DNA of 64,000 nt from Campylobacter iguaniorum (lineage in GTDB: Bacteria > Campylobacterota > Campylobacteria > Campylobacterales > Campylobacteraceae), in contig NZ_CP009043.1 of the NCBI RefSeq assembly GCF_000736415.1, positions 992,001 through 1,056,000 of the forward strand, given 5' to 3'. Shown one piece after another: positions 36,155 through 44,725 of the stretch (position 1 is its first letter; each line of letters begins with the position of its first letter). Below the pieces are notes generated by a model. That model searched no databases and had not been told where the DNA came from. It was given only the letters and a program-made list of their open reading frames with translations. Both the position numbers and the translations under genes were made by a program.

Positions 36155-38956
36155 ATGGCTGATTTTTATAACGCAAAAGAAATCGAAGAAAAATTTTATA
36201 AAATCTGGGAAGAGCGTGGGTATTTTGAGATAGACGGCAACAAAGAAATAGCCCAAAATGGCAAAAACTTTTGTATCATGATGCCACCACCAAATGTAAC
36301 TGGAGTGCTTCATATAGGGCATTCGCTTACTTTTACTTTGCAAGATATAATGACTCGTTATAAAAGAATGGACGGATTTAAAACACTATGGCAGCCAGGA
36401 CTTGATCACGCTGGTATCGCCACTCAAAACGTCGTAGAAAAGCAACTTTTAGCTAAGGGAATCACTAAAGAAGAGCTAGGGCGTGATGAGTTTCTTAAAA
36501 AAACTTGGGAATGGAAAGAAAAAAGTGGCGGAACAATAGTCCATCAAATGCGCCGCCTTGGTATCACTCCAGCTTGGAGTAGAGAGCGTTTCACTATGGA
36601 TGAAGGGCTTAAAAACGCTGTAAGAAAAGCCTTTGTAAACTTATACAATAAAGGCTTGATAGTACGCGGAAATTATATGGTTAATTGGTGTACGCATGAT
36701 GGTGCATTAAGTGATGTAGAAGTCGAACATAAGGCAAATAAAGGCAAACTATACTATATAAAATATAAAATTCTAGGTAACAGCAATGTAGAAAATTTAG
36801 CTGAAGTATCTTGCGATGAATTTGCCAAATTTGATAACCAAAATGATAAGGCGAAGTATCGTGCTGTAGATGTGGTAAATTCGAACGCCGTGCGAATGAG
36901 TCGCACTAATGGTGCGTCGCAGTGCAGCACAAGTGAGAATTTATCTCAGATGCAGTGTAAGACAAGCCGTTATGTGATAGTAGCGACTACGCGTCCTGAG
37001 ACCTACTTTGGCGATACTGCTGTTATGGTAAATCCAAACGATGAAAGATACAAGGATTTAGTGGGTAAATTTGTCGAGCTTCCTATCATAAATCGTAAAA
37101 TAGAGATCATCGCCGATGAGCACGTTGATATGGGCTTTGGTACTGGCGTGGTTAAAGTCACTCCAGCTCACGATACAAACGACTACGAAGTCGGCAACGC
37201 TCACAATCTTGAGTTTATCACAGTTTTTGATGAAAAAGGCATATTAAATGGCGAATGTGGCGAGTTTAAGGGCTTGGAGAGATTAGAAGCTAGAGATAAA
37301 GTAGTAGCAAGACTTGATGAGCTTGGCTTCATAGAAAAAATCGAAGACTACGAAAACCAAGTTGGGTATTGCTATCGCTGCAAAAATATAGTCGAACCAT
37401 ACATTTCAAAACAATGGTTTGTCAAATCCTCTATCGCTGATACTGCCATAGCTAAAGTCAATGAAGGCGGGGCTAAATTCTACCCAGCCCACTGGATAAA
37501 TAGCTTCAATGCGTGGATGAGAGAGCTAAAAGACTGGTGTATTAGCCGCCAACTATGGTGGGGACACCAAATCCCAGTATTTTACTGCGAGTGTGGGCAT
37601 GAGTGGGCAGATGAGTGCGAGAAGCCAGCGTCTTGTCCAAAATGTGGTAGCACTAAATTTACCCAAGATCCTGATGTGCTTGATACTTGGTTTAGCTCTG
37701 GACTTTGGCCGATGAGTACTCTTGGCTGGGGCAATGGCGACGCACTTAAAAATAAAAAATGGTTTGAAAACGACCTAAAAGATTTCTACCCAAATACAAT
37801 GCTGATAACTGGCTTTGATATACTATTTTTCTGGGTTGCAAGAATGATGTTTCAAAGCGAAAACGCTCTAAGCGAGCTTCCGTTTAAAGATATCTATCTT
37901 CACGCACTTGTCAAAGACAAAGACGGCAAAAAAATGAGCAAAAGTAGCGGAAACGTGGTCGATCCATTAACCAAAATCGATGAGTATTCAGCTGATATTT
38001 TGCGTTTTACAGTAACTCTTCTTTGCGTGCAAGGTCGTGACATCAGACTAAGCGAAGAAAAAATGGTGCTAGTAAGAAACTTCACAAACAAGCTTTACAA
38101 TGCTAGTAAATTCCTGCTTCTAAATGCAGATAAATTTAATGACCTTGATGAGAGTAAAATCGGCTCAAAGCTTGGTTTATACATGCTTAGCCGATTTAAA
38201 ACTTGCGTAAATTCAGTAAGAGAAAATTTAGACGCATATAGATTTAACGACGCCGCAAATGAGCTATATAAATTCCTTTGGGATGAATTTTGTGACTGGG
38301 GAATTGAGCTTAGCAAAGCCGATAAATCAAGCATTCCAGAGCTTGGAATGATATTTAAAGAAAGCATGAAACTACTAAGTCCATTTATGCCATTCATCAG
38401 CGAGTTTTTATACCACGAGCTAAGCAGCACTTGCCTAGAAAACAGCAAATCAATCATGATAATGCCATACCCAAAACAAGGCAAAGAAGATGAGCAAATA
38501 GTAAATTTATTCAACCTTGTCATAGAAGCAATAGTAAGCATTCGCCGTGCAAAAGCCACAATCGAGCTTGGTAATTCAAAAATAAGCAAAGCTTATGTAA
38601 AAGCGTCTTGCGATCTAAGCGAGGCGATAAACTATATCAAACTACTTGCCAAATGCGAAGAAATCGAGTTTGTGAGCGATATAGTGCCAAACTCAGCGCG
38701 CGATGTGAGCGAAAATCTAGAAAGCTTCGTGCCACTTGCTGGCGTGGATACGACTGCTATCATTGCTCGTCTAACTAGCCAAAAAATAAAGCTTGAAAAA
38801 GAGATTTTAAAACTAGAAAATATGCTTGGAAATGAAAAATTCGTCGCAAACGCACCAGAGCAAGTCCTAGCTACAAACCGCGAAGGCCTAGCAACTGCGA
38901 AGGCTAAATTTGAAAAAGTAGTAAGCGAGTTAAAAACTCTTGGTGAATTTAATTAA
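36155..38956 (+). CDS. valS: Valyl-tRNA synthetase
   Basis: A 933-residue class I synthetase. Motifs: PPPNVTGVLHIGH (HIGH), the editing domain with ATTRPETYFGDTAVMV, WCISRQLWWGHQIP, KMSKSSGNVVDP (KMSKS), and the C-terminal coiled coil. About 60 extra residues (about 209-270) lie between YYIKYK and YVIVATTRPE, where other ValS proteins have a short turn; part of this is encoded by a palindromic element (separate entry). The insertion is in frame at the entry to the editing domain and evidently tolerated. Essential gene; it leads an apparent operon with dsrE-like and metNI genes. Confidence 0.96.
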   Translation: MADFYNAKEIEEKFYKIWEERGYFEIDGNKEIAQNGKNFCIMMPPPNVTGVLHIGHSLTFTLQDIMTRYKRMDGFKTLWQPGLDHAGIATQNVVEKQLLAKGITKEELGRDEFLKKTWEWKEKSGGTIVHQMRRLGITPAWSRERFTMDEGLKNAVRKAFVNLYNKGLIVRGNYMVNWCTHDGALSDVEVEHKANKGKLYYIKYKILGNSNVENLAEVSCDEFAKFDNQNDKAKYRAVDVVNSNAVRMSRTNGASQCSTSENLSQMQCKTSRYVIVATTRPETYFGDTAVMVNPNDERYKDLVGKFVELPIINRKIEIIADEHVDMGFGTGVVKVTPAHDTNDYEVGNAHNLEFITVFDEKGILNGECGEFKGLERLEARDKVVARLDELGFIEKIEDYENQVGYCYRCKNIVEPYISKQWFVKSSIADTAIAKVNEGGAKFYPAHWINSFNAWMRELKDWCISRQLWWGHQIPVFYCECGHEWADECEKPASCPKCGSTKFTQDPDVLDTWFSSGLWPMSTLGWGNGDALKNKKWFENDLKDFYPNTMLITGFDILFFWVARMMFQSENALSELPFKDIYLHALVKDKDGKKMSKSSGNVVDPLTKIDEYSADILRFTVTLLCVQGRDIRLSEEKMVLVRNFTNKLYNASKFLLLNADKFNDLDESKIGSKLGLYMLSRFKTCVNSVRENLDAYRFNDAANELYKFLWDEFCDWGIELSKADKSSIPELGMIFKESMKLLSPFMPFISEFLYHELSSTCLENSKSIMIMPYPKQGKEDEQIVNLFNLVIEAIVSIRRAKATIELGNSKISKAYVKASCDLSEAINYIKLLAKCEEIEFVSDIVPNSARDVSENLESFVPLAGVDTTAIIARLTSQKIKLEKEILKLENMLGNEKFVANAPEQVLATNREGLATAKAKFEKVVSELKTLGEFN
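36876..36943. repeat. Palindromic element inserted in frame within valS
   Basis: A 68-base stretch bounded by the inverted heptamers TAAATTC and GAATTTA, with internal hairpins TGCGA-N5-TCGCA (36891-36905) and CGCAC-N5-GTGCG (36902-36916). It is GC-richer than its surroundings and encodes a Ser/Asn/Cys-rich stretch (about NSNAVRMSRTNGASQCSTSE) not expected in ValS. I believe it is a small mobile repeat like the Rickettsia palindromic elements. Confidence 0.6.
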
Positions 38957-38966
38957 AGGATTAAAT

Positions 38967-39381
38967 ATGAACTTCATTCGTTTGATTTTAGTTGGGCTGG
39001 TTTTTGTCGCTACAATGTCTGCAAAAGATATAAATGTAGTTATTTTTTTAGCTGATAAAGTTAAATTTGATAGTGCTTTTACTATCACTAGCGGACTTCA
39101 AAAAACACTTCAAAAAGATGAAAAAGCTGATATTGAGCTTGTTCTAGGTGGAAGTGCTGTTGAGATATTTGCTAGTAAATCAAAAAAAAGATCTAGCTAT
39201 GCAAGAAAAAATAAAAACATTAGTCGCTATGCCAAACATAAGAGTCGTAGCTTGTCAAGGCGCTATGAAAAGAGGCGGCATAGAAGAAGCTTGGCTTGTT
39301 GATGGTGTAAAAACAGTCAAAGCAGCTCCAAGAGAAGTTGTGCTAAAGCAGCTTGACGGATACGCGGTGCTACACCCATAA
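38967..39381 (+). pseudogene. DsrE-family exported protein, frameshifted in an A8 tract
   Basis: The first frame encodes a signal peptide (MNFIRLILVGLVFVATMSA) and the DsrE-like start INVVIFLADKVKFDSAF up to FASKS. It then hits a run of eight A (39182-39189) and shifts out of frame. The rest of the domain (AMQEKIKTLVAMPNIRVVAC ... QGAMKRGG ... LDGYAVLHP) continues in the +1 frame. Removing one A restores a 137-residue protein of normal DsrE length. It could be a pseudogene, a slippage-controlled gene or a sequencing error. DsrE-type proteins handle sulfur; the putative sulfur cysteine lies in RVVACQGA. Confidence 0.8.
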
Positions 39382-39394
39382 AAAGGAACTTGTA

Positions 39395-40363
39395 TTGATA
39401 CAAATCTCAAATTTAAAAAAATATTACGGCAAAAGTCTTATCATAAATGATGTAAGTGCCACCATAAATGATGGTGAGATTTTTGCTATCGTCGGACACA
39501 GTGGAGCGGGTAAAAGCACACTGCTTCGTTGCATAAACGGACTTGAAAGTTACCAAAGTGGCAGCTTAAAAGTAGATGGCAAAGAAGTTTGCGAGCTAAA
39601 AGAAAACGAGCTAAGAGAGTTTAGAAAAGATATCGGTATGATATTTCAGCATTTTGCTTTGATGAGTAGAAAGAGCGTTTTTGAAAACATCGCCACGCCA
39701 CTTAGATTTTGGAAATACGATAAAGATTATATAGAAAAAAGAGTAAATGAGCTCCTTGAACTTGTCGGTTTAAAAGAAAAAGCAAACGCCTATCCTGGCG
39801 AGCTTAGTGGCGGTCAAAAACAACGCGTCGCCATAGCCAGAGCCTTAGCCTTAAAGCCCAAAATTTTACTCAGCGATGAAGCCACTTCAGCCCTTGATCC
39901 AAACACAACAAACCAAATCCTAGCTCTTTTACGCCAAATCAACGAAACTCTAGGCATCACGATAGTCATCGTCACGCACGAAATGGAAGTGGTAAAAAGC
40001 ATAGCAAGTAGAGCGATTTTACTTGAAAATGGCGTCATAACCAATCAAGGCAGTATCATCGATCTATTTTTAAAACCAGATAAAAATATGCAAAAATTCC
40101 TTGGCGAAGAGGAGATTTTGCCACAAACTGGAGTAAATATAAAGCTATTTTTCCCTCCAAAAGTCGCATTCGATACAGTCATCACAAGCATGGCAAGAAG
40201 CCTAAATATGGACTTCAACATAGTATGGGGCAAGCTTGAACGCCTTGATAAAAACGTCCTTGGCAGCCTTGTTATCAACATCAAAGAAGAAGATGAGACA
40301 AGGGTCGAAGAGTTTATCAAAAACTCAGGCGTATTATACGAGATCGTAAAGGATAAAAAATGA
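39395..40363 (+). CDS. metN: Methionine ABC transporter ATP-binding protein
   Basis: A 322-residue ATPase of the MetN type. Walker [13 protein letters not shown], signature [15 protein letters not shown], Walker [15 protein letters not shown]-loop THEM. A C-terminal NIL ligand-sensing domain (about 245-322) lets cytoplasmic methionine inhibit the transporter in the family. The start is TTG at 39395 with AAAAGGA seven bases upstream; an upstream ATG would run into the previous gene. It overlaps metI by four bases. Confidence 0.93.
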   Translation: MIQISNLKKYYGKSLIINDVSATINDGEIFAIVGHSGAGKSTLLRCINGLESYQSGSLKVDGKEVCELKENELREFRKDIGMIFQHFALMSRKSVFENIATPLRFWKYDKDYIEKRVNELLELVGLKEKANAYPGELSGGQKQRVAIARALALKPKILLSDEATSALDPNTTNQILALLRQINETLGITIVIVTHEMEVVKSIASRAILLENGVITNQGSIIDLFLKPDKNMQKFLGEEEILPQTGVNIKLFFPPKVAFDTVITSMARSLNMDFNIVWGKLERLDKNVLGSLVINIKEEDETRVEEFIKNSGVLYEIVKDKK

Positions 40364-41001
40364 TACCAAAACTTCTACTAGAAGCCACTCTTGATACGCT
40401 TTATATGACCTTTGTATCGACATTTTTAGCCTTTGTCATAGGGCTTGGTCTTGCCATAATCCTAGTTCTTACCAAACCAAACGGACTTAAACCAAACAAA
40501 ATAATCTTTGGATCACTTGATTTAGTCGTAAATGTGCTTAGAAGCTTCCCATTTATCATTCTTATCATCGTGCTTTTTCCTTTTACTAAATTTGTAGTAG
40601 GCACGAGTATCGGCACCAGCGCAGCTATCGTCCCACTTACTATTGGCTCAGCACCGTTCATCGCTAGAATAATCGAAAACGCCATGAACGAGGTCGATTA
40701 CGGTATCATCGAAGCGGCTCGTAGCTTTGGAGCTAGCAGGTTTCAAATTTTGTTTAGAGTTATGTTCGTCGAAGCTCTCCCAAGCATCATAAACGCCGTC
40801 ACTCTCACTCTCATCGTAGTTATCGGATTTACTGCTATGGCTGGCACTGTTGGTGGTGGTGGGCTTGGAGATGTGGCGATGAGATACGGATTTCAACGCT
40901 TCCGCCCAGATATCATGGCTTATACGGTTGTTATTTTGATCGTAATGGTACAAATCATCCAAAGCACAGGCGATTTGCTATATAAGATTACTAAAAAATA
41001 G
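40360..41001 (+). CDS. metI: Methionine ABC transporter permease
   Basis: A 213-residue permease with five helices and the EAA-type coupling motif [46 protein letters not shown] is typical of MetI. It pairs with MetN; the binding protein MetQ is encoded 3.7 kb downstream, on the far side of the autotransporter and thiD. Confidence 0.94.
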   Translation: MIPKLLLEATLDTLYMTFVSTFLAFVIGLGLAIILVLTKPNGLKPNKIIFGSLDLVVNVLRSFPFIILIIVLFPFTKFVVGTSIGTSAAIVPLTIGSAPFIARIIENAMNEVDYGIIEAARSFGASRFQILFRVMFVEALPSIINAVTLTLIVVIGFTAMAGTVGGGGLGDVAMRYGFQRFRPDIMAYTVVILIVMVQIIQSTGDLLYKITKK

Positions 41002-41016
41002 ATTGATTTATATTCC

Positions 41017-41068
41017 AAATTTGAGCTGATTTTTCATCTGTAAGATAAAAAATCTTTAGCTCAAATTT
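41017..41068 (+). terminator. Large hairpin after metI
   Basis: AAATTTGAGCT (41017-41027) and AGCTCAAATTT (41058-41068) form an 11-bp outer stem. An inner GATTTTT and AAAAATC pair nearby extends the structure. It ends the valS-metI transcription unit. Confidence 0.75.
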
Positions 41069-41195
41069 TGCGATGGCAAATCCCACTCTATACAAACTAA
41101 AATCTAAATATTTTTCTTACTATTATCAATAAATTTAATCAATCTATAAATATTATAACTATATAATTAAAGGTTAAAAACAAAAAGGAGTAAAT

Positions 41196-43346
41196 TTGAA
41201 AAATACAAACAAAATTGCAATCTCGCTCATAGCTTCTTGCTTCATCGCTCAAGCGTCTTGGGGGGGGGGGAGTTCGATAGATGTATATGATGATGGTTTA
41301 GGATTAAAAATATTAGTTGATAGCAATCCCCCTTTCTTATATGACGGCAATGTTTATGGTAGCAATGCCAATAATATTAAGCCTATGAACAAGCCAGATG
41401 ATAGTGGTAATACCTTAACCATAAAAGACACTATATCAAATAATGTTATAAATTCCTTACATGCTGGTCATGCTTATTACAATGATGTTGCCACAGCAAA
41501 CTCAAATACAATGAATATAAATGGCTCCATTACTACTACAAAATATCTTGAAATACAAGGTGGAAATGTCTATACTAGTAACTCTAGCGGCGAGGCTAGC
41601 TCAAACAAACTATATATAAATAGAAATATAAAAAGCAACGATCTCGAAATCCAAGGAGGTAGCGTAAGAATCCATCTTGGCGATGCTAAAGCCAACTCAA
41701 ACATAGTAAATATAAATGCCGATCTTGATACTACATTTTTCAGCAATAGTATAATAGGAGGCACATCTTGGGTAAATACTATCGGCAACGCCGATGCCTC
41801 ATATAACACCGTAAATATAAATGGAAATATAAAATCCACTAAAGAAAATATAATACGAGGAGGATATGCCAATAGTTTTGAGACTGGAACAGCCACCGCC
41901 ACAAACAACACTGTAAATCTTCTCTCAAATGCTAGTTTTACTGGTAGTACAACTATATCTGGCGGATATGCTTTTGTTAATTCTATTAAATCAACCTACC
42001 AAGATAACTTTGATAGCGTAGCTAAAGGCAACAAACTAAATATCTATAGTAAAAGCATAGAAGTAAAAAATATACAAAACTTTGAGTTTGTGAATTTCTA
42101 CCTGTCAAACGATATAAAAGCTGATGATACTATCTTAACTCTTACTGATACAATAAGCACAGACTTGTCTAAATCAAGAGTCGGCGTCGGATTAATGAAT
42201 GGTGGCACTCCAGCACTAAATGTAGATGATAAAGTAACTCTAATAAGTAATCTAAATGGTATACTAGCCCCTACAAATATGACAAATAATATTTCAGCTA
42301 TGCAAGGTATTTCACAAGTATATGATTTTGAGCTTTCTACTACTGATGACGATGACAATCCTACTAATGGAGTAAAAAGCATTGTCGCCACAACAATTAA
42401 AAAATCAACCAACGAAAAACAAAAAGCCATAAATGAAGGAGCAATCTCAAGCTCACTAAGTGCTGTATCAAGTAGTGAGCAAGTAGATAGTGCGTTAAAT
42501 GCTATAAATTCTTTAAGCTTTAATGGTTTTGGTGAAGCTAGTAGTGGAAGTATGGGAGCAAGTAGTATTAAAAGTAATACAGGAAGCTATGTAGATTCTA
42601 ATATGATAGGACTAATAGCCACTATTAGTAAAAGAGCAAATGATAGCTTTATATATTCAGCATTCTTTGAAGCTGGATATGGTAAGTATGATAGCTTTAA
42701 TAGCTTTGATAGTGGAGATATAAAAGGAAGTGGAGATAACTCATACTTCGGGTTTGGTCTTATGAGTAAGACTAATCTAGTAAATAACTTCTATATAGAT
42801 AATAGTATTAAATTTGGTCAAGTTAAGAGTGATTTTAAAAGTGATGATTTTGGAGATAGTAGCAATAAGATAAGTGCTAGCTTTGATTCTAAAAGAGCTT
42901 ATTATGGATTATCTCTTGGAGTGGGTAATATAATAGAACTTGATAATAGATCAAATTTAGATATCTATACAAAGCTATATTATACTAGAGTAGGAAGTGA
43001 TAGTGTAGATATGAGTACTAATGATAAATTTAGGCTTGATACATTTAACTCTTTTATAGCTAAGCTTGGAGCTAGATATAATTATGAACTAAAAGAGAGT
43101 ACTACTTTATATACTGGGGCAGCTTATGAATATGAGTTTGATGCTAAACAAAAAGGATATAATCTAAGCTATAACTATGAGATAGATCCTACTGATATGC
43201 AAGGAAGTAGTGGGAGCATTGAAGCTGGTATCAAACTAAAACCACTTACAAATAGTGATAGACTTACTCTTGATCTAGGAATCAAAGGATTAAGCGGTAA
43301 GAAAGAAGGTGTGAGTGGTAATGTAGGGATTGAGTGGAGGTTGTAA
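41196..43346 (+). CDS. Autotransporter with G11 tract after the signal peptide (probably phase-variable)
   Basis: A 716-residue type V secretion protein. The signal peptide (about 1-22, ending AQASW) is followed at once by GGGSS, encoded by 11 consecutive G. The passenger (about 25-430) is rich in Asn, Ser and Thr with repeated N-x-V/L-N-I-N-x beta-helix strands. A C-terminal beta-barrel (about 440-716) ends VGIEWRL. The present tract length keeps the gene in frame (ON). The start is TTG at 41196 with AAGGAG upstream. The barrel half is richer in AGT and GAT codons, as if drawn from a family of related genes. It is probably a surface adhesin; the ligand is unknown. Confidence 0.88.
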   Translation: MKNTNKIAISLIASCFIAQASWGGGSSIDVYDDGLGLKILVDSNPPFLYDGNVYGSNANNIKPMNKPDDSGNTLTIKDTISNNVINSLHAGHAYYNDVATANSNTMNINGSITTTKYLEIQGGNVYTSNSSGEASSNKLYINRNIKSNDLEIQGGSVRIHLGDAKANSNIVNINADLDTTFFSNSIIGGTSWVNTIGNADASYNTVNINGNIKSTKENIIRGGYANSFETGTATATNNTVNLLSNASFTGSTTISGGYAFVNSIKSTYQDNFDSVAKGNKLNIYSKSIEVKNIQNFEFVNFYLSNDIKADDTILTLTDTISTDLSKSRVGVGLMNGGTPALNVDDKVTLISNLNGILAPTNMTNNISAMQGISQVYDFELSTTDDDDNPTNGVKSIVATTIKKSTNEKQKAINEGAISSSLSAVSSSEQVDSALNAINSLSFNGFGEASSGSMGASSIKSNTGSYVDSNMIGLIATISKRANDSFIYSAFFEAGYGKYDSFNSFDSGDIKGSGDNSYFGFGLMSKTNLVNNFYIDNSIKFGQVKSDFKSDDFGDSSNKISASFDSKRAYYGLSLGVGNIIELDNRSNLDIYTKLYYTRVGSDSVDMSTNDKFRLDTFNSFIAKLGARYNYELKESTTLYTGAAYEYEFDAKQKGYNLSYNYEIDPTDMQGSSGSIEAGIKLKPLTNSDRLTLDLGIKGLSGKKEGVSGNVGIEWRL
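41260..41270 (+). repeat. Poly-G11 contingency tract
   Basis: Eleven consecutive G in a genome of about one third GC. Tracts of this length in Campylobacter change by one base at high frequency and switch genes on and off. It begins at about codon 22 of the autotransporter gene, so a one-base change truncates the protein just after the signal peptide. Confidence 0.92.
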
Positions 43347-43373
43347 TAACTGACAATCATTTAATATTTATAG

Positions 43374-43400
43374 ATTTAGAAGATGATTTATCTTCTAAAT
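43374..43400 (+). terminator. Terminator after the autotransporter gene
   Basis: ATTTAGAAGAT (43374-43384), loop of 5, ATCTTCTAAAT (43390-43400), followed by TTTGATT. It lies 27 bases after the stop. Confidence 0.85.
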
Positions 43401-43423
43401 TTGATTGCTGAAGTATTTGTGGT

Positions 43424-43639
43424 AATCTCTCAAATTCACGCAGTGAATTTGCATTAAATAGACAGGCGTTAGCCCCAACTGGGAAAGGGGTTGGGGGTTT
43501 AAGGGATAGGGGAAAACTGTTTGGATGCAAATTTAGAGTTTTCCCCTGTCCCTTAAGAGAAAAAGATTAAATTTATTTGTAAAAAAGTTGCTACACTTGC
43601 GTACAGGTTAATAAATCCACTATGTAAATTTGAGAGATT
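43424..43639. repeat. Possible non-autonomous repeat element with 13-bp inverted ends
   Basis: AATCTCTCAAATT (43424-43436) and AATTTGAGAGATT (43627-43639) are exact inverted repeats bounding 216 bases. Inside are nested hairpins: CAAATTCAC-3-GTGAATTTG (43431-43451), CCCCAAC/GTTGGGG (43473-43496) and a 20-bp stem (43499-43556). Beyond the right end, TTCACTTCGTTCGCAATGACA resembles short dispersed repeats seen in several bacteria. No gene is visible in the 343-base gap between the autotransporter gene and thiD. Confidence 0.6.
43499..43556 (+). repeat. Long hairpin with 20-bp stem
   Basis: TTAAGGGATAGGGGAAAACT (43499-43518) and AGTTTTCCCCTGTCCCTTAA (43537-43556) pair over 20 positions with one G-U in plus-strand RNA, around an 18-base loop. 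It is far longer than the other terminators in the window. It could terminate transcription or be part of a mobile repeat. Confidence 0.8.
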
Positions 43640-43689
43640 GATTCACTTCGTTCGCAATGACAAATAAGTTAAATTTAATTTATCAAACT

Positions 43690-44484
43690 TTAATCAAAAA
43701 TCTTATTTATCCTAAAATAATGATCTATCGCGCCGTTTCCTTGCCCTATTTTTATATCGGTTTTTAGGGCGTTTGAGACAAACTCTTTAGCTCTAGCCAC
43801 CGCTGTTTTTATATCAAGATTTGCCCCTAAACCACAAGCTATAGCGCTTGATAGCGTGCATCCTGTGCCGTGAGTGTTTTTTGTCTCGATTCTTGGCGCT
43901 TCAAAGGTGCTAAACTCGCCGTTAGAGTACAAAATATCCACTGCGTTTGTCTCTAAATGACCGCCTTTTACAAGGACTGCACCCTTGCAAATTTGAGCCA
44001 AATTTAGAGCGGCTTTTTTCATATCTTCCACGCTTTTTATACTCATATTTGCAAGAACCTCAGCTTCTGGCAAATTTGGCGTGATGATGTCTGCTAGGCT
44101 AAAAAGCTCACTAACCACGCATTTTATGGCTTCATCGCTTATGAGTTTGCCGCCACTTGTAGCTACCATGACTGGATCTACGACGATATTTTTTGCATTA
44201 AATTTCTTCAGATTTATGCCTATTTGCCCGACTATAGCTTCATTTGAGACCATTCCGATTTTTACTGCATCAGGGATAATATCGCTAAAACAAGCCTCAA
44301 TCTGAGCTGCCACGAAGCCAGCCTCCACGTCGCGCACTCCATAAACGCCCATTGTGTTTTGAGCTGTAAGTGCAGTGATGACGCTCATCGCGTACATTTT
44401 GTGAGCTGTGATAGTCTTGATATCGGCTTGAATTCCAGCCCCGCCACTACAATCAGACCCAGCGATAGTCAAAATCTTTTGCAT
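43690..44484 (-). CDS. thiD: Hydroxymethylpyrimidine/phosphomethylpyrimidine kinase
   Basis: A 264-residue ribokinase-fold enzyme that phosphorylates HMP and HMP-P in thiamine synthesis. Motifs: AGSDCSGGAGIQADIKT at the N-terminus, VDPVMVATSGG, and the anion-hole GTGCTLSSAIA with the catalytic region. Single gene, no TPP riboswitch seen. The start at 44484 follows an AAGGATAAAT ribosome binding site. Confidence 0.95.
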   Translation of the reverse strand: MQKILTIAGSDCSGGAGIQADIKTITAHKMYAMSVITALTAQNTMGVYGVRDVEAGFVAAQIEACFSDIIPDAVKIGMVSNEAIVGQIGINLKKFNAKNIVVDPVMVATSGGKLISDEAIKCVVSELFSLADIITPNLPEAEVLANMSIKSVEDMKKAALNLAQICKGAVLVKGGHLETNAVDILYSNGEFSTFEAPRIETKNTHGTGCTLSSAIACGLGANLDIKTAVARAKEFVSNALKTDIKIGQGNGAIDHYFRINKIFD

Positions 44485-44666
44485 ATTTATCCTTAAATTT
44501 TTGATTATTATATCAAATTAGAGTTAAACTATCCTATTTTTATTTTATTAGTTTATTGTATATTATAATGGTTTATTTTAGTTAAATATACTTATAAGAT
44601 ATATAAGTCTTTATGCCCTTTTTATCATAAATTTATATGATATTTTATAAAACCATATAAAACTAC

Positions 44667-44695
44667 TTGCATTATTAAAAACTTTTTTGTATAAT
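44667..44695 (+). promoter_or_regulatory. metQ promoter
   Basis: TTGCAT (44667-44672), 17-base spacer, TATAAT (44690-44695), about 30 bases upstream of the metQ start. The 241-base gap between thiD and metQ contains no gene; the rest is AT-rich sequence. Confidence 0.8.
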
Positions 44696-44725
44696 ACGCC
44701 AATTTATATTTAAAAAGGAGATAAT

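Noticed and set aside
41196-43346. Autotransporter as a trimeric adhesin (YadA type)
   Set aside because: The C-terminal domain is about 270 residues, a full monomeric barrel, not the short trimeric anchor.
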